Assembly (NCBI RefSeq): GCF_008386565.1
Contig: NZ_VUKA01000001.1
Span: 744,001 to 808,000 of the forward strand
Length of the DNA: 64,000 nt
Direction of reading: 5' to 3'
Source: Teichococcus oryzae
GTDB lineage: Bacteria > Pseudomonadota > Alphaproteobacteria > Acetobacterales > Acetobacteraceae
How positions within the stretch are numbered: position 1 is the stretch's first letter; each line of letters begins with the position of its first letter. Position numbers and translations under genes: made by a program. Positions 29,736 to 37,694 of this stretch are shown here, one piece after another. A model generated the notes under the pieces. It had not been told where the DNA came from. It did no database searches and saw only the letters and a program-made list of their open reading frames with translations.

Positions 29736-32207
29736 GTGCCCTCGACCCTGACCTATTCGGTGCCGAACTCCTGGACCGGCGGCTTTATCGGCAACATGGC
29801 CCTGAATGGCGGGGAGGCGGGGCTGGATGGCTGGACCATCGCCTTCGACGCTGGCTTCGCCATCACCAACATCTGGGGTGCCGAGATCGTCAGCCATGTC
29901 GGCACGCATTACGTGCTGCGCAACCTGGAATGGAACGCCAAGGTTCCGGCGGGCGGTGGCATCTCCTTCGGTTTCCAGGGCAGCGGCGATGGCGCGGCCA
30001 CGGCCCTGACGCTGAACGGCGTGGCCCAGGGTGGGACAGTGCCCGAGGCACCGCCGGTGCCACCCGTGATTCGCGTCGGCGGTGGCGAGGCCGCGGAGGC
30101 CGATGGAGCCTTGGCTTTCACCGTCAGCCTGGACAAGCCGGCCAGCGGCCCGGTCACCGTGGCCTATGCCACGGCGGATGGCACCGCCCTGGCCGGCTCC
30201 GATTATGTCGCCGCGCAAGGCAGCGTGGTCTTCTCCGCCGGGGAGACCAGCAAGACGGTGCGGATCACCCTGCTGGACGACGCCACGCATGAGGGCGCCG
30301 AAAGCTTCTCGCTGCTGCTGGCCAACCCTTCCGGCGCCACGCTGGCTCCGGGCGGCCTCGCCATCGGCAGCATCCGTGACGACGATCCGCTGCCCGCGCC
30401 TTTGCCGGTCCTGTCGGTGGCCGATGCGGCGGGGCCGGAAGGCAGCCCGGATGACGGCGCCGCCTATGGCTTCTTCAGCACGCGCGGCAACCAGATCGTG
30501 GATTCGGCGGGCCAGCCGGTCAGGATCGCGGGGGTGAACTGGTTCGGATTGGAATCCGGCAACCTTGCGCCGCATGGCCTGTGGGCGCGCGGCTACAAGG
30601 AGATGATGGAGCAGATGAAGGAGGAGGGCTTCAACACCATCCGCCTGCCATTCTCCTCCGAATTGCTGCACACGGCGCAGCGGCTGAACGGCATCGACTT
30701 CTCGAAGAACCCCGATCTGGCAGGCCTCTCGGGCCTGCAGGTGATGGACAAGATCATCGATTATGCCGGGGAGATCGGGCTGCGCGTCATCCTCGACCAT
30801 CATCGCGGCAGCGCCGGCGCAGGGACCTCGGGCAACGGGCTCTGGTATGGCGAGGGCTATACCGAGGCGCAGTGGATCGCCGACTGGACCATGCTGGCTG
30901 GCCGCTATGCCGGCAACGCCACGGTGATCGGCGCCGACCTGCATAACGAACCCTACAACGGCAGTTGGGGCGGCGGGGGCGCGAATGACTGGGCCGCCGC
31001 CGCGGAGCGTGCCGGCAATGCCGTGCTGTCGGCCAACCCGGACTGGCTGATCTTCGTGGAAGGCGTCGGCACCTATCAGGGCGAGGGCTACTGGTGGGGC
31101 GGCAACCTGATGGGCGTGCGGGACCGGCCAGTGCAACTCGACCTGCCCGGCAAGCTGGTTTACTCCGCTCATGACTATCCCAACTCGATCTACGGGCAGA
31201 GCTGGTTCAGCGGCCCAGGATGGGAAAACGAGCTCACCGCCAAGTTCGACGAGATGTGGGGCTACATCTACAGGGAAGGCATCGCCCCGGTTTACTTGGG
31301 CGAGTTCGGCAGCAAGCTGGCCGATCCCAAGGACCTGGTCTGGCTGGAAAAGATCACGGCCTATCTGGCGGGCGACCTCGACGCCGATGGCATGCGCGAC
31401 ATTCCCGCCGGCGACCACGGGGTGAGCTGGACCTGGTGGTCCTGGAATCCGAATTCCGGCGACACGGGCGGCATCCTGGCGGATGACTGGGCCACGGTGA
31501 TCACCGCGAAGACCGCCTGGCTCGACCCGCTGATGGATGATCTCGGCGCCCCGGCGGAGGGCGCCGCCGCTGGCGCGCGGTCGCTGCATTTCGCGGTGAC
31601 CTTGTCCGCCGCCGCGGCGCAGGATGTGTGGGTGGACTACGCCACCATGCCGGGCACGGCCGACAGCGCGGACTTCACCCCCATCACCGGCACGCTGCAT
31701 TTCGCGCCGGGCGAGACGGCAAAAACCGTCGCCGTGGTGCTGACCGCCGACAACAGGGTGGAAGGGGACGAGCAGTTCACCCTGCAATTGTCCAACCCCC
31801 GCGGCGCGACGGGAGGCCAGCTGACCGGCACGGGCACCATCCGGGATGACGATGCCGCCGCGTCTCCTCCAGTGGTGCCGCCGCCCGAGCCTCCAACTGA
31901 GCCCCCGGCAACGGCTGGGCTGGAAGGCAGCTACAGCCTCGCCAATGCGTGGGATGGCGGGTTCCAGGGCAGCGTGGCTGTGCAGAACAACGGCCCGGCG
32001 GCGGTGAGCGGCTGGACCCTGCGGCTCGACATGCCGTTCGACATCACGCAGATCTGGAACGCCGAGATCGTTTCGCGCGATGCCGATGGCTATCTCATCC
32101 GCAACGCGTCCTGGAACGGCGTGCTGGGGGATGAGCAGACCGCGAGCTTCGGCTTCCTGGGCACCGGCACGGGCCGGGCGAGCGAGGTTGATCTGGTGTT
32201 CGGCTGA
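29736..32207 (+). CDS. Multidomain GH5 cellulase: CBM2 - Calx-beta - GH5 - Calx-beta - CBM2
   Basis: The protein has 823 residues from a GTG. Domains: CBM2-type cellulose-binding module (about 1-97, WTGGFIGNMALNGGEAGLDGWTI); Calx-beta (about 109-215, ending SIRDDD); GH5 catalytic domain (about 244-600) with acid/base Glu405 in HNEPYNGSWG and nucleophile Glu523 in YLGEFGSK; second Calx-beta (about 608-705, ending TIRDDD); second CBM2 (about 727-823, NAWDGGFQGSVAVQNNGP). It should cleave beta-1,4-glucan. No Sec or Tat signal is visible, and the frame upstream of the GTG offers none. Calx-beta modules and acidic composition suggest type I secretion, but no RTX nonapeptides or transporter genes are seen. 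Confidence 0.92.
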   Translation: MPSTLTYSVPNSWTGGFIGNMALNGGEAGLDGWTIAFDAGFAITNIWGAEIVSHVGTHYVLRNLEWNAKVPAGGGISFGFQGSGDGAATALTLNGVAQGGTVPEAPPVPPVIRVGGGEAAEADGALAFTVSLDKPASGPVTVAYATADGTALAGSDYVAAQGSVVFSAGETSKTVRITLLDDATHEGAESFSLLLANPSGATLAPGGLAIGSIRDDDPLPAPLPVLSVADAAGPEGSPDDGAAYGFFSTRGNQIVDSAGQPVRIAGVNWFGLESGNLAPHGLWARGYKEMMEQMKEEGFNTIRLPFSSELLHTAQRLNGIDFSKNPDLAGLSGLQVMDKIIDYAGEIGLRVILDHHRGSAGAGTSGNGLWYGEGYTEAQWIADWTMLAGRYAGNATVIGADLHNEPYNGSWGGGGANDWAAAAERAGNAVLSANPDWLIFVEGVGTYQGEGYWWGGNLMGVRDRPVQLDLPGKLVYSAHDYPNSIYGQSWFSGPGWENELTAKFDEMWGYIYREGIAPVYLGEFGSKLADPKDLVWLEKITAYLAGDLDADGMRDIPAGDHGVSWTWWSWNPNSGDTGGILADDWATVITAKTAWLDPLMDDLGAPAEGAAAGARSLHFAVTLSAAAAQDVWVDYATMPGTADSADFTPITGTLHFAPGETAKTVAVVLTADNRVEGDEQFTLQLSNPRGATGGQLTGTGTIRDDDAAASPPVVPPPEPPTEPPATAGLEGSYSLANAWDGGFQGSVAVQNNGPAAVSGWTLRLDMPFDITQIWNAEIVSRDADGYLIRNASWNGVLGDEQTASFGFLGTGTGRASEVDLVFG

Positions 32208-32218
32208 GCGGGCATGCT

Positions 32219-32551
32219 CTACAGGATCTTCGCCTCGAAGGGCGGCAGCAGGTCGGGGGCGTCGAATTCCAGCACCCACAGATCCGGGTCGCGCCCGACC
32301 TGCCGCTGCACATAGGCATCGGCGTCGGGCTCCGGCACCGGCTCCTTGCCGGTGCCGCGGATCCAGGCGGGCTCGCCCGCCGTGTCGCGGGTCTGGGCCA
32401 GCACCACGCAGCCTTCGCGGCCACGGATCAGGCACAGGATGCCGCCGGCATCCGGGTCGCCCTTGCGCAGCACCATGCCGGGCCGCCCGGCGATATCGGC
32501 CAGGCGCAGGGCCATCTGCGCCCACAGCCCGGCTTTCACTCTTGCTTCCAT
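32219..32551 (-). CDS. DUF1491 family protein
   Basis: A 110-residue small cytoplasmic protein. Motifs fit DUF1491: VKAGLWAQMALRLADIAGRP, VLRKGDPDAGGILCLI, WIRGTGKEPVPEPDADAYVQRQVGRDPDLWVLEFD. The family is largely confined to alphaproteobacteria and has no known function. ATG 32551 gives the family N-terminus MEARVKAGLW; the longer ORF adds an Arg-rich stretch. It is convergent with the cellulase and divergent from the next small gene. Confidence 0.85.
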   Translation of the reverse strand: MEARVKAGLWAQMALRLADIAGRPGMVLRKGDPDAGGILCLIRGREGCVVLAQTRDTAGEPAWIRGTGKEPVPEPDADAYVQRQVGRDPDLWVLEFDAPDLLPPFEAKIL

Positions 32552-32667
32552 GCCGGCCAGGGTGACGTGGCGGCGCCTCGATGCAAGCCGCAAAAACACC
32601 TTGCGGCAGACGGGCCGGCGCGTCATCCCACCGGCTGGCGGTGAAGCCTGCGGCGAGGTGTGGAAGA

Positions 32668-32883
32668 ATGGCGGTGAAGGAACAGGTCCGGTTGAGCGAG
32701 GGCCAACGGGCCTATGAGGCGAAGCGGGCGGCCAAGGCCGGCGTCAGCCTGGACAAGTGGCTGGCCATGAAGGCGCAGGACCGCGACAAGCTGGCCGCCG
32801 CCGCGGCCAAGGCGGCCGAGCCGCCGAAGAAGGCCGGCTTCTTCGCCCGCCTGCTGGAACGCGCCCAGCGCCCGATCAAGTAA
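32668..32883 (+). CDS. Small Lys/Ala-rich hypothetical protein
   Basis: 71 residues: MAVKEQVRLSEGQRAYEAKR, then AAKAGVSLDKWLAMKAQDRD, an Ala/Lys helix, and FFARLLERAQRPIK. It is helical and basic with no signal peptide. I do not recognise a family. Composition differs clearly from antisense or frame-shifted DNA. It is convergent with cytochrome b561. Confidence 0.6.
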   Translation: MAVKEQVRLSEGQRAYEAKRAAKAGVSLDKWLAMKAQDRDKLAAAAAKAAEPPKKAGFFARLLERAQRPIK

Positions 32884-32908
32884 GCCCCACCGCACGGGCG
32901 GCGCGGCC

Positions 32909-33430
32909 TCACAGCATGCGCCGCAGCGTGGTGTCCCGCCGGCCGAAATGGTGCCACAGCGCGGCGGCGGCATGCACCGCCACCAGCAGCCCGAGCAACA
33001 GGGCGAAGGTCGCGTGCAGGTTGGACAGGGCCGGCGCCCAGGCCTCGCTGCGGCCGATCGGTGAAGGCACCGGGATCACGCCCCAGGCGGTCAGCGGGAA
33101 GCCCCAGGCATTGGTGGCCAGAAATCCCACCACCGGCTGCGCGATCAGCAGCGCGTACAGCGCCGCATGGCTGGCGAAGGCCGCCCGCTGGAGCAAGGGC
33201 GGCAAGGGCGGCTCGATGGGCGGCGGCGGGTGGCGCCACCGCCAGAACAGGCGGAACAGCGTCAGCAGCAGCAAGGTGATGCCGAGGCTTTCATGGATGT
33301 TGTAGAGCCGCAGCTTGAAGGCCTCGGGCTGCGGCTCGAACATCCCGATCCAGATCCCCAGCACCGCCAGAACCAGGATCGCCGCCACGGTGATCCAGTG
33401 CAGCCAGCGCGCCGTGCGGGTGTAGCGCAT
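32909..33430 (-). CDS. Cytochrome b561 family di-heme membrane protein
   Basis: A 173-residue protein of four helices. Likely haem-ligand histidines are in RWLHWITVAAI (His11), YNIHESLGITLLLL (His45), LSNLHATFALLLG and VAVHAAAALWHHF. It starts MRYTRTARWLHW, the usual bacterial form (CybB-like). Bacterial b561 proteins pass electrons between quinol and other acceptors, including superoxide. Start 33430 faces the next gene, whose GTG lies 44 bp away. Confidence 0.9.
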   Translation of the reverse strand: MRYTRTARWLHWITVAAILVLAVLGIWIGMFEPQPEAFKLRLYNIHESLGITLLLLTLFRLFWRWRHPPPPIEPPLPPLLQRAAFASHAALYALLIAQPVVGFLATNAWGFPLTAWGVIPVPSPIGRSEAWAPALSNLHATFALLLGLLVAVHAAAALWHHFGRRDTTLRRML

Positions 33431-33474
33431 GCCGTTTTCCTCCCGCTCGACGCCGACCGGCCGGAGCGGCGCCG

Positions 33475-34413
33475 GTGATCGCGGCGCATGCCGATTGGAG
33501 CGTCGATCACCGTAAGAATTGGGTGACGCTGGCGTGGCGCAAGGATGGCGGCTGGCTGGCGGCGGCGCCGCGGCCCGTCGGAGAGCCATTGGCGCTGCTG
33601 GCCGATCTGCTGCGGGATGGGGAGCCGGTGGCCTTCGGCCTTGACCTGCCGCTGGGCGTGCCGCGCGGCTTCGCCGAAAGCAGGCCCGAGCCGGATTTCC
33701 CCGCCTTCCTGCGCGGCCTTGATGCCGGCGATCCATTCTTCACCGTGAATGCCGGGCTGGATACGGTGTCGGCCCTGCGCCCCTTCTACCCGGCGCGCGG
33801 GGTGCGCGGCATGACGCGGGCGGCGCATGCGGCGGCGCTGGGCCTGGCCGGCGCGGCGGCGCTGAACCGCTGGTGCGACCTGGCGACCGCCGAGCGCCCG
33901 GCCGGCGCGCCGCTGTTCTGGACGCTTGGCGCCAACCAGACTGGCAAGGCCGCCATCGCCGCCTGGCGCGGCTGGCTGTGTCCGGCACTGCGGGCGGGCG
34001 CTCCGCTGCGGCTGTGGCCCTTCGCGGGTGGGTTGCACGGGTTGCTGTCGCCCGGCACCGCCGTGCTGGCCGAGGTGTATCCGGCGGAAGCCCTGCGGCA
34101 TCTGGGCCTGGTCCTGTCCGGCAGCAAGCGCGCGCGGGACACCCGGCAGGCCGCCGGCCCGCCCCTGCGCATCGCCATGCAGCGCCTGGGCGTGCGGCCG
34201 GATGCCGCCCTGGTGAGGGCTGTCGAGGATGGCTTCGGCACCGATGCCTATGGGGAGGACCGCTTCGACAGCCTGCTCGGCCTGTTGTGCCTGATCGGGG
34301 TGCTGGAGGGCGCCCGGCCGGATTTCGTGCCGGACGATCCCTGGGTGCGGCGCTGGGAAGGATGGGTGCTGGGCCAGACGGCGCTGCCCCAGACCGCCTC
34401 ACGCAAGGGCTGA
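33475..34413 (+). CDS. DUF429-like predicted nuclease-fold protein
   Basis: 312 residues from GTG 33475. The N-terminal strand-turn with Asp (AAHADWSVDHRKNWVTLAW) and AFGLDLPLGVPRGFAESRP recall the RNase H-like fold of DUF429. A later FWTLGANQTGKAAIAAWRGW and the C-terminal acidic cluster AYGEDRFDSLLGLLCLIGVL would complete the site. I am moderately sure of the family and cannot give a substrate. It is divergent from cytochrome b561. Confidence 0.6.
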   Translation: MIAAHADWSVDHRKNWVTLAWRKDGGWLAAAPRPVGEPLALLADLLRDGEPVAFGLDLPLGVPRGFAESRPEPDFPAFLRGLDAGDPFFTVNAGLDTVSALRPFYPARGVRGMTRAAHAAALGLAGAAALNRWCDLATAERPAGAPLFWTLGANQTGKAAIAAWRGWLCPALRAGAPLRLWPFAGGLHGLLSPGTAVLAEVYPAEALRHLGLVLSGSKRARDTRQAAGPPLRIAMQRLGVRPDAALVRAVEDGFGTDAYGEDRFDSLLGLLCLIGVLEGARPDFVPDDPWVRRWEGWVLGQTALPQTASRKG

Positions 34414-34423
34414 CCCGGCCGGC

Positions 34424-35401
34424 TCAGCCGCCGTACAGCCCCGCGGCCCGCGCCGCCTGGGTGGCCAGCGCGACGGACAGGTCCAGCGTCGGCGTTTCCA
34501 CCCCCGCCATGCGCGCCAGTTCCAGCGGCACGCGGAACAGGGCATCCACCTCCATCGGCCGTCCCAGTTCCAGGTCCTGGAGGATGGAAGGCTTGTGGGC
34601 GATCTTGGCCGAGGCGGCGAGGCGCCTGTCCAGGTCGAACTCGAAGCCCTGTCCCAGCGCCGCGGCGATCGCCATGCTTTCCCCCATGGCGCGCCGGATC
34701 GCGGCACGCACCACGGGATCGGACAGCGTGCCGGACATGCCCTGGCGCGTCAGGATGGTGAAGGGCCCCTGCGACAGGTTGCCCATCAGCTTCATCCAGA
34801 TCTCGCGCCGGATCTGCCCGGTCACCTCGCCGGAAATTCCGCCCCTGGTCAGGTAGTCGGCGATGGCCTGGGCGCGCGGGCTGTCGCTGCCATCCACCTC
34901 GCCCAGGATGACACGGTTGTTGGCATGCTCCACCAGCACCTGGCCCGGCTCGGTCACGGTGCAGGCGGAATACACCACGCCGCCCAGGGTGCGCCCGACG
35001 CCGATGGCGCGGCGCACCGCGTCGCCCGGATCGATGGCGGGCAGGCGGCGGCCCTCCAGCGCCCCGCCATGGCGGTCGAAATACCACCAGGGGATGCCGT
35101 TCATCACGAAGGCCACGGTGGTGTCGGGCTTCAGCAGCGGCGCGATGGCCTCGGCCGCCTGCGGGAGGGCGGGCGCCTTCACCGTGACGATCACCGCGTC
35201 CTGCGGGCCGAGCTCGGCGGCGGTGCCGGCCTTCGGGTGCACGGTATGGGTGCCGTCCGGCGCCCGGATGGTCAGGCCGCGCGACCGGATCGCCTCCAGC
35301 TGCGGACCGCGGGCGACAACGCTGGTTTCGGCGCCGCCCAGGGCCAGCCGCGCCGCCACATGGCCACCGATCGCGCCGGCGCCGAACACACAGATCTTCA
35401 T
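34424..35401 (-). CDS. Ketopantoate reductase family protein (ApbA/PanE-like)
   Basis: A 325-residue NAD(P)-dependent oxidoreductase. Rossmann motif is MKICVFGAGAIGGHVAARLA, then the NADP-type ARGPQ loop and VIVTVKAPALPQA. The C-terminal KPR domain has REIWMKLMGNLSQGPFTILT with the catalytic Lys. True PanE makes pantoate for CoA, but the family has many members acting on other 2-oxo acids. Position beside an M20 hydrolase and a tripartite tricarboxylate transporter favours a catabolic role. It is followed by the convergent DUF429-like gene 10 bp away. Confidence 0.85.
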   Translation of the reverse strand: MKICVFGAGAIGGHVAARLALGGAETSVVARGPQLEAIRSRGLTIRAPDGTHTVHPKAGTAAELGPQDAVIVTVKAPALPQAAEAIAPLLKPDTTVAFVMNGIPWWYFDRHGGALEGRRLPAIDPGDAVRRAIGVGRTLGGVVYSACTVTEPGQVLVEHANNRVILGEVDGSDSPRAQAIADYLTRGGISGEVTGQIRREIWMKLMGNLSQGPFTILTRQGMSGTLSDPVVRAAIRRAMGESMAIAAALGQGFEFDLDRRLAASAKIAHKPSILQDLELGRPMEVDALFRVPLELARMAGVETPTLDLSVALATQAARAAGLYGG

Positions 35402-35466
35402 GGATCTTACTTCATCCCCAGGGCTGAGGCGGGAAAGGCAGGCGGGAAGGCGGCCAGGGCGCCCGT

Positions 35467-36666
35467 TCAGCCATGCCGGGACAATAATTCGAGCGCCACG
35501 CGCGACAAGGCTTCCGCCCCCACCGGAAGGCATCCCTCATCCGGCTGGTAGAAGGCGTTGTGCAGCCGGTCCTGCCGGCCCGGGGCGGAGGAGCCGATGC
35601 GGAGTTGCGCCGCCGGCACGCGCTCGGCGAAGGCGGCGAAATCCTCGGACCCCATGGAGGGCTCGCCTTCCTCCACCAGTGCCTCGCCGAACTGGGCACG
35701 GAGGGCGGTCACCGCCGGGTCCAGCACGCGGTCGTCATTGACCAGGGCCGAGATCATCCGGCGATAGGTCAGGCTGGCGCGGACCCGCATGCCCGTCTCG
35801 ATGCCGCTGACCAGGCGGCGCAGCGCCGCCTCGGCGATGTCGCGCGCCTCGGGATGCAGGGTGCGGATGGTGCCCTTCAGATGCACGCGCTCCGGGATGA
35901 TGTTGTAGGTCGTGCCCCCGACCGACTGGCCGATCGTGACCACCACGGGTTGCAGCGGCGGCACCTCGCGGCTGACCACCGTCTGGGCCTGGGTCACGAA
36001 ATGCGCTGCCGCCACGATCGGGTCCACGGCGGCATAGGGATGGGCCGCATGGCCGGACTTGCCCAGCAACTCCAGGTCAAACAGGTCGGAGGCGGCCAGG
36101 GCCGGGCCGCGCACAAAGCCGAAGGTGCCGACCGGCATGTCTGGATGGTTGTGGAAGCCTATCGCCATGTCGACGCCTTCCAGGGCGCCATCGGCGATCA
36201 TGGCGGGGGCTCCTTCCAGGGTTTCCTCCGCCGGCTGGAACACCAGAACCACGCGGCCGGAAAGCTGCGGGGCCAGTTCCTTCAGCATCGCTGCGGCGCC
36301 GAGCAGGGTGACCGTGTGCAGGTCATGCCCGCAGGCATGCATCTGGCCGGGAACCGTGCTGGCGAAGGGAAGCCCGGTTTCCTCCTGGATCGGCAGGGCG
36401 TCCATGTCCGCGCGCAGCGCCAGCGTGGGGCCGGGGAGGCCGCCCTCGATGATGCCGAGCACGCCAGTGCGGCCAATGCCGCTGCGATGGGGAATGCCCA
36501 GCCGCGCCAGCTCCGCCTTCACCACGCCGGCAGTGCGGGTTTCGGCGAAGGCGAGTTCGGGATGAGCATGCAGGTCGCGGCGCAGCTCAACCATCCAGGG
36601 GGCCAGCGCAGCCGCCGACTGCCGGAGGCGCGTGGTCGGGTCGTTGATCAAAAATTCGCTCGGCAT
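35467..36666 (-). CDS. M20 family hippurate/amino-acid amidohydrolase
   Basis: A 399-residue zinc peptidase-like enzyme. Metal ligands appear in MHACGHDLHTVTLLG (Cys/His/His), FQPAEETLEGAPAMI (Glu-Glu) and MAIGFHNHPDMPVG (His). It has the ALRADMDALPIQEETGLPF motif and the C-terminal SMGSEDFAAF typical of the hippurate hydrolase/IAA-amino acid hydrolase clade. It cleaves N-acyl amino acids or similar amides. It lies 65 bp upstream of the KPR-like gene on the same strand, probably in one transcript, and divergent from tctBA. Confidence 0.92.
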   Translation of the reverse strand: MPSEFLINDPTTRLRQSAAALAPWMVELRRDLHAHPELAFAETRTAGVVKAELARLGIPHRSGIGRTGVLGIIEGGLPGPTLALRADMDALPIQEETGLPFASTVPGQMHACGHDLHTVTLLGAAAMLKELAPQLSGRVVLVFQPAEETLEGAPAMIADGALEGVDMAIGFHNHPDMPVGTFGFVRGPALAASDLFDLELLGKSGHAAHPYAAVDPIVAAAHFVTQAQTVVSREVPPLQPVVVTIGQSVGGTTYNIIPERVHLKGTIRTLHPEARDIAEAALRRLVSGIETGMRVRASLTYRRMISALVNDDRVLDPAVTALRAQFGEALVEEGEPSMGSEDFAAFAERVPAAQLRIGSSAPGRQDRLHNAFYQPDEGCLPVGAEALSRVALELLSRHG

Positions 36667-37088
36667 CGTTCTCGGCTTTCGGATTCAGGCGCCAGAAGAG
36701 TGGTGGCCACAGTTTTGTTGTGTCGCAGGACCATGAACTTTGCTCAATTTCGTCCTGTTGGCTTGCCCCTGGGCAGGTCAGTGACATAGGTTGCCGCCGA
36801 TCGCGTCTGAGGGGGAGGGGCGAAATCGCGGGCTGGCGCGCAGGGGCTTTGTTTTAAGCCGACGCACCAGCACGGGCATGGCAGGGTCCGCAGAGACCAT
36901 CCAGGCCCGGAATCCAGGCCGCGGTCAGTTACCAATCCCGCATCAAGAGCACTTCCCGCAGGCAGGGGCGGGAGTTGCCTATCGGATGATCGTATCACCC
37001 GACCGCTACTGGCCGGGCGATGCGACCATCCTGCATTGTTGGAGAGGGCGCGTGTCTGCCGCACGCAGGGTATCGAGAAAGGACCGGC
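36667..37088. other. 422-bp divergent intergenic region (M20 / tctB)
   Basis: It separates the M20-KPR pair from tctBA and must hold both promoters. It contains a less GC-rich patch (about 36700-36790), a palindrome TGCCC-ct-GGGCA near 36760 and a hairpin GGCTT-tgtttt-AAGCC near 36846. I found no strong -35/-10 pair by eye and no believable small ORF. Notably, it has no tctC gene. Confidence 0.4.
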
Positions 37089-37682
37089 ATGAGGATCAAC
37101 GCGAAAGATTTCTGGTCGGGGGTGCTGTTGCTCACCCTGGCCGCGGTTGGGCTTTGGCTCAACCTCGACCATACGCTTGGCAGCGCCCGCCGGATGGGCC
37201 CCGGCTACATGCCGATGTTGACCTTCTGGCTGCTGCTGGGCCTTGGCGCCATTGTGCTGGGCATTTCGTTCGTCAGCGGCAGTGACCCGCTGGAGAAGTG
37301 GGCGAAGCTGGACTTCGTCACCCTGTTTGTCGGCATTGGCGTGACGCTGGGGGCCTATCCGATCATCGCCGCCGTGCCGGGGCTGGCGAACAACTGGTAC
37401 CCGCTCGGCATCGCGCTGATGCTCGGGCTCGGGGTGATGGCGGTGAGCCCGGGATGGCGCAAGCTGGCGCTGATCCTGGCCGCCATGACGGTGTTCGGCA
37501 TCCTGCTCGATCAGGGCGGGCTGATGCTGGCGCTGACGGCGCTGATCATCGTTTCCGCCTTCGCCGAACCCAAGCACCGCCCGCTCGGCGTGCTGGGCAT
37601 GATCGTGTTTCTGCTGGTGCTGTGCTGGTGGGTGTTCATTTACGAGCTGGACATCCGCGTCAACGTCTGGCCGATGTTCTAA
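37089..37682 (+). CDS. tctB: TctB subunit of tripartite tricarboxylate transporter
   Basis: A 197-residue small membrane subunit with four predicted helices (DUF1468). It starts MRINAKDFWSGVLLLTLAAV, then LGSARRMGPGYMPM, the usual TctB G-P-G-x-x-P motif, and ends with LLVLCWWVFIYELDIRVNVWP. With TctA it forms the secondary carrier of TTT systems for carboxylates. It lies 12 bp ahead of tctA. The upstream ORF extension to 37020 is rejected because it has no membrane segment. Confidence 0.93.
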   Translation: MRINAKDFWSGVLLLTLAAVGLWLNLDHTLGSARRMGPGYMPMLTFWLLLGLGAIVLGISFVSGSDPLEKWAKLDFVTLFVGIGVTLGAYPIIAAVPGLANNWYPLGIALMLGLGVMAVSPGWRKLALILAAMTVFGILLDQGGLMLALTALIIVSAFAEPKHRPLGVLGMIVFLLVLCWWVFIYELDIRVNVWPMF

Positions 37683-37694
37683 GGGCAAGCGACG

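Noticed and set aside
29607-32525. 972-residue open frame antisense to the cellulase gene
   Set aside because: It has no domain, is rich in Gly/Arg/His/Gln and Val, and mirrors the sense codons; long antisense frames are expected in such GC-rich DNA.
36587-36787. Small minus-strand ORF upstream of the M20 gene
   Set aside because: It overlaps the 5' end of the M20 gene in another frame and has no ribosome site or conserved pattern.
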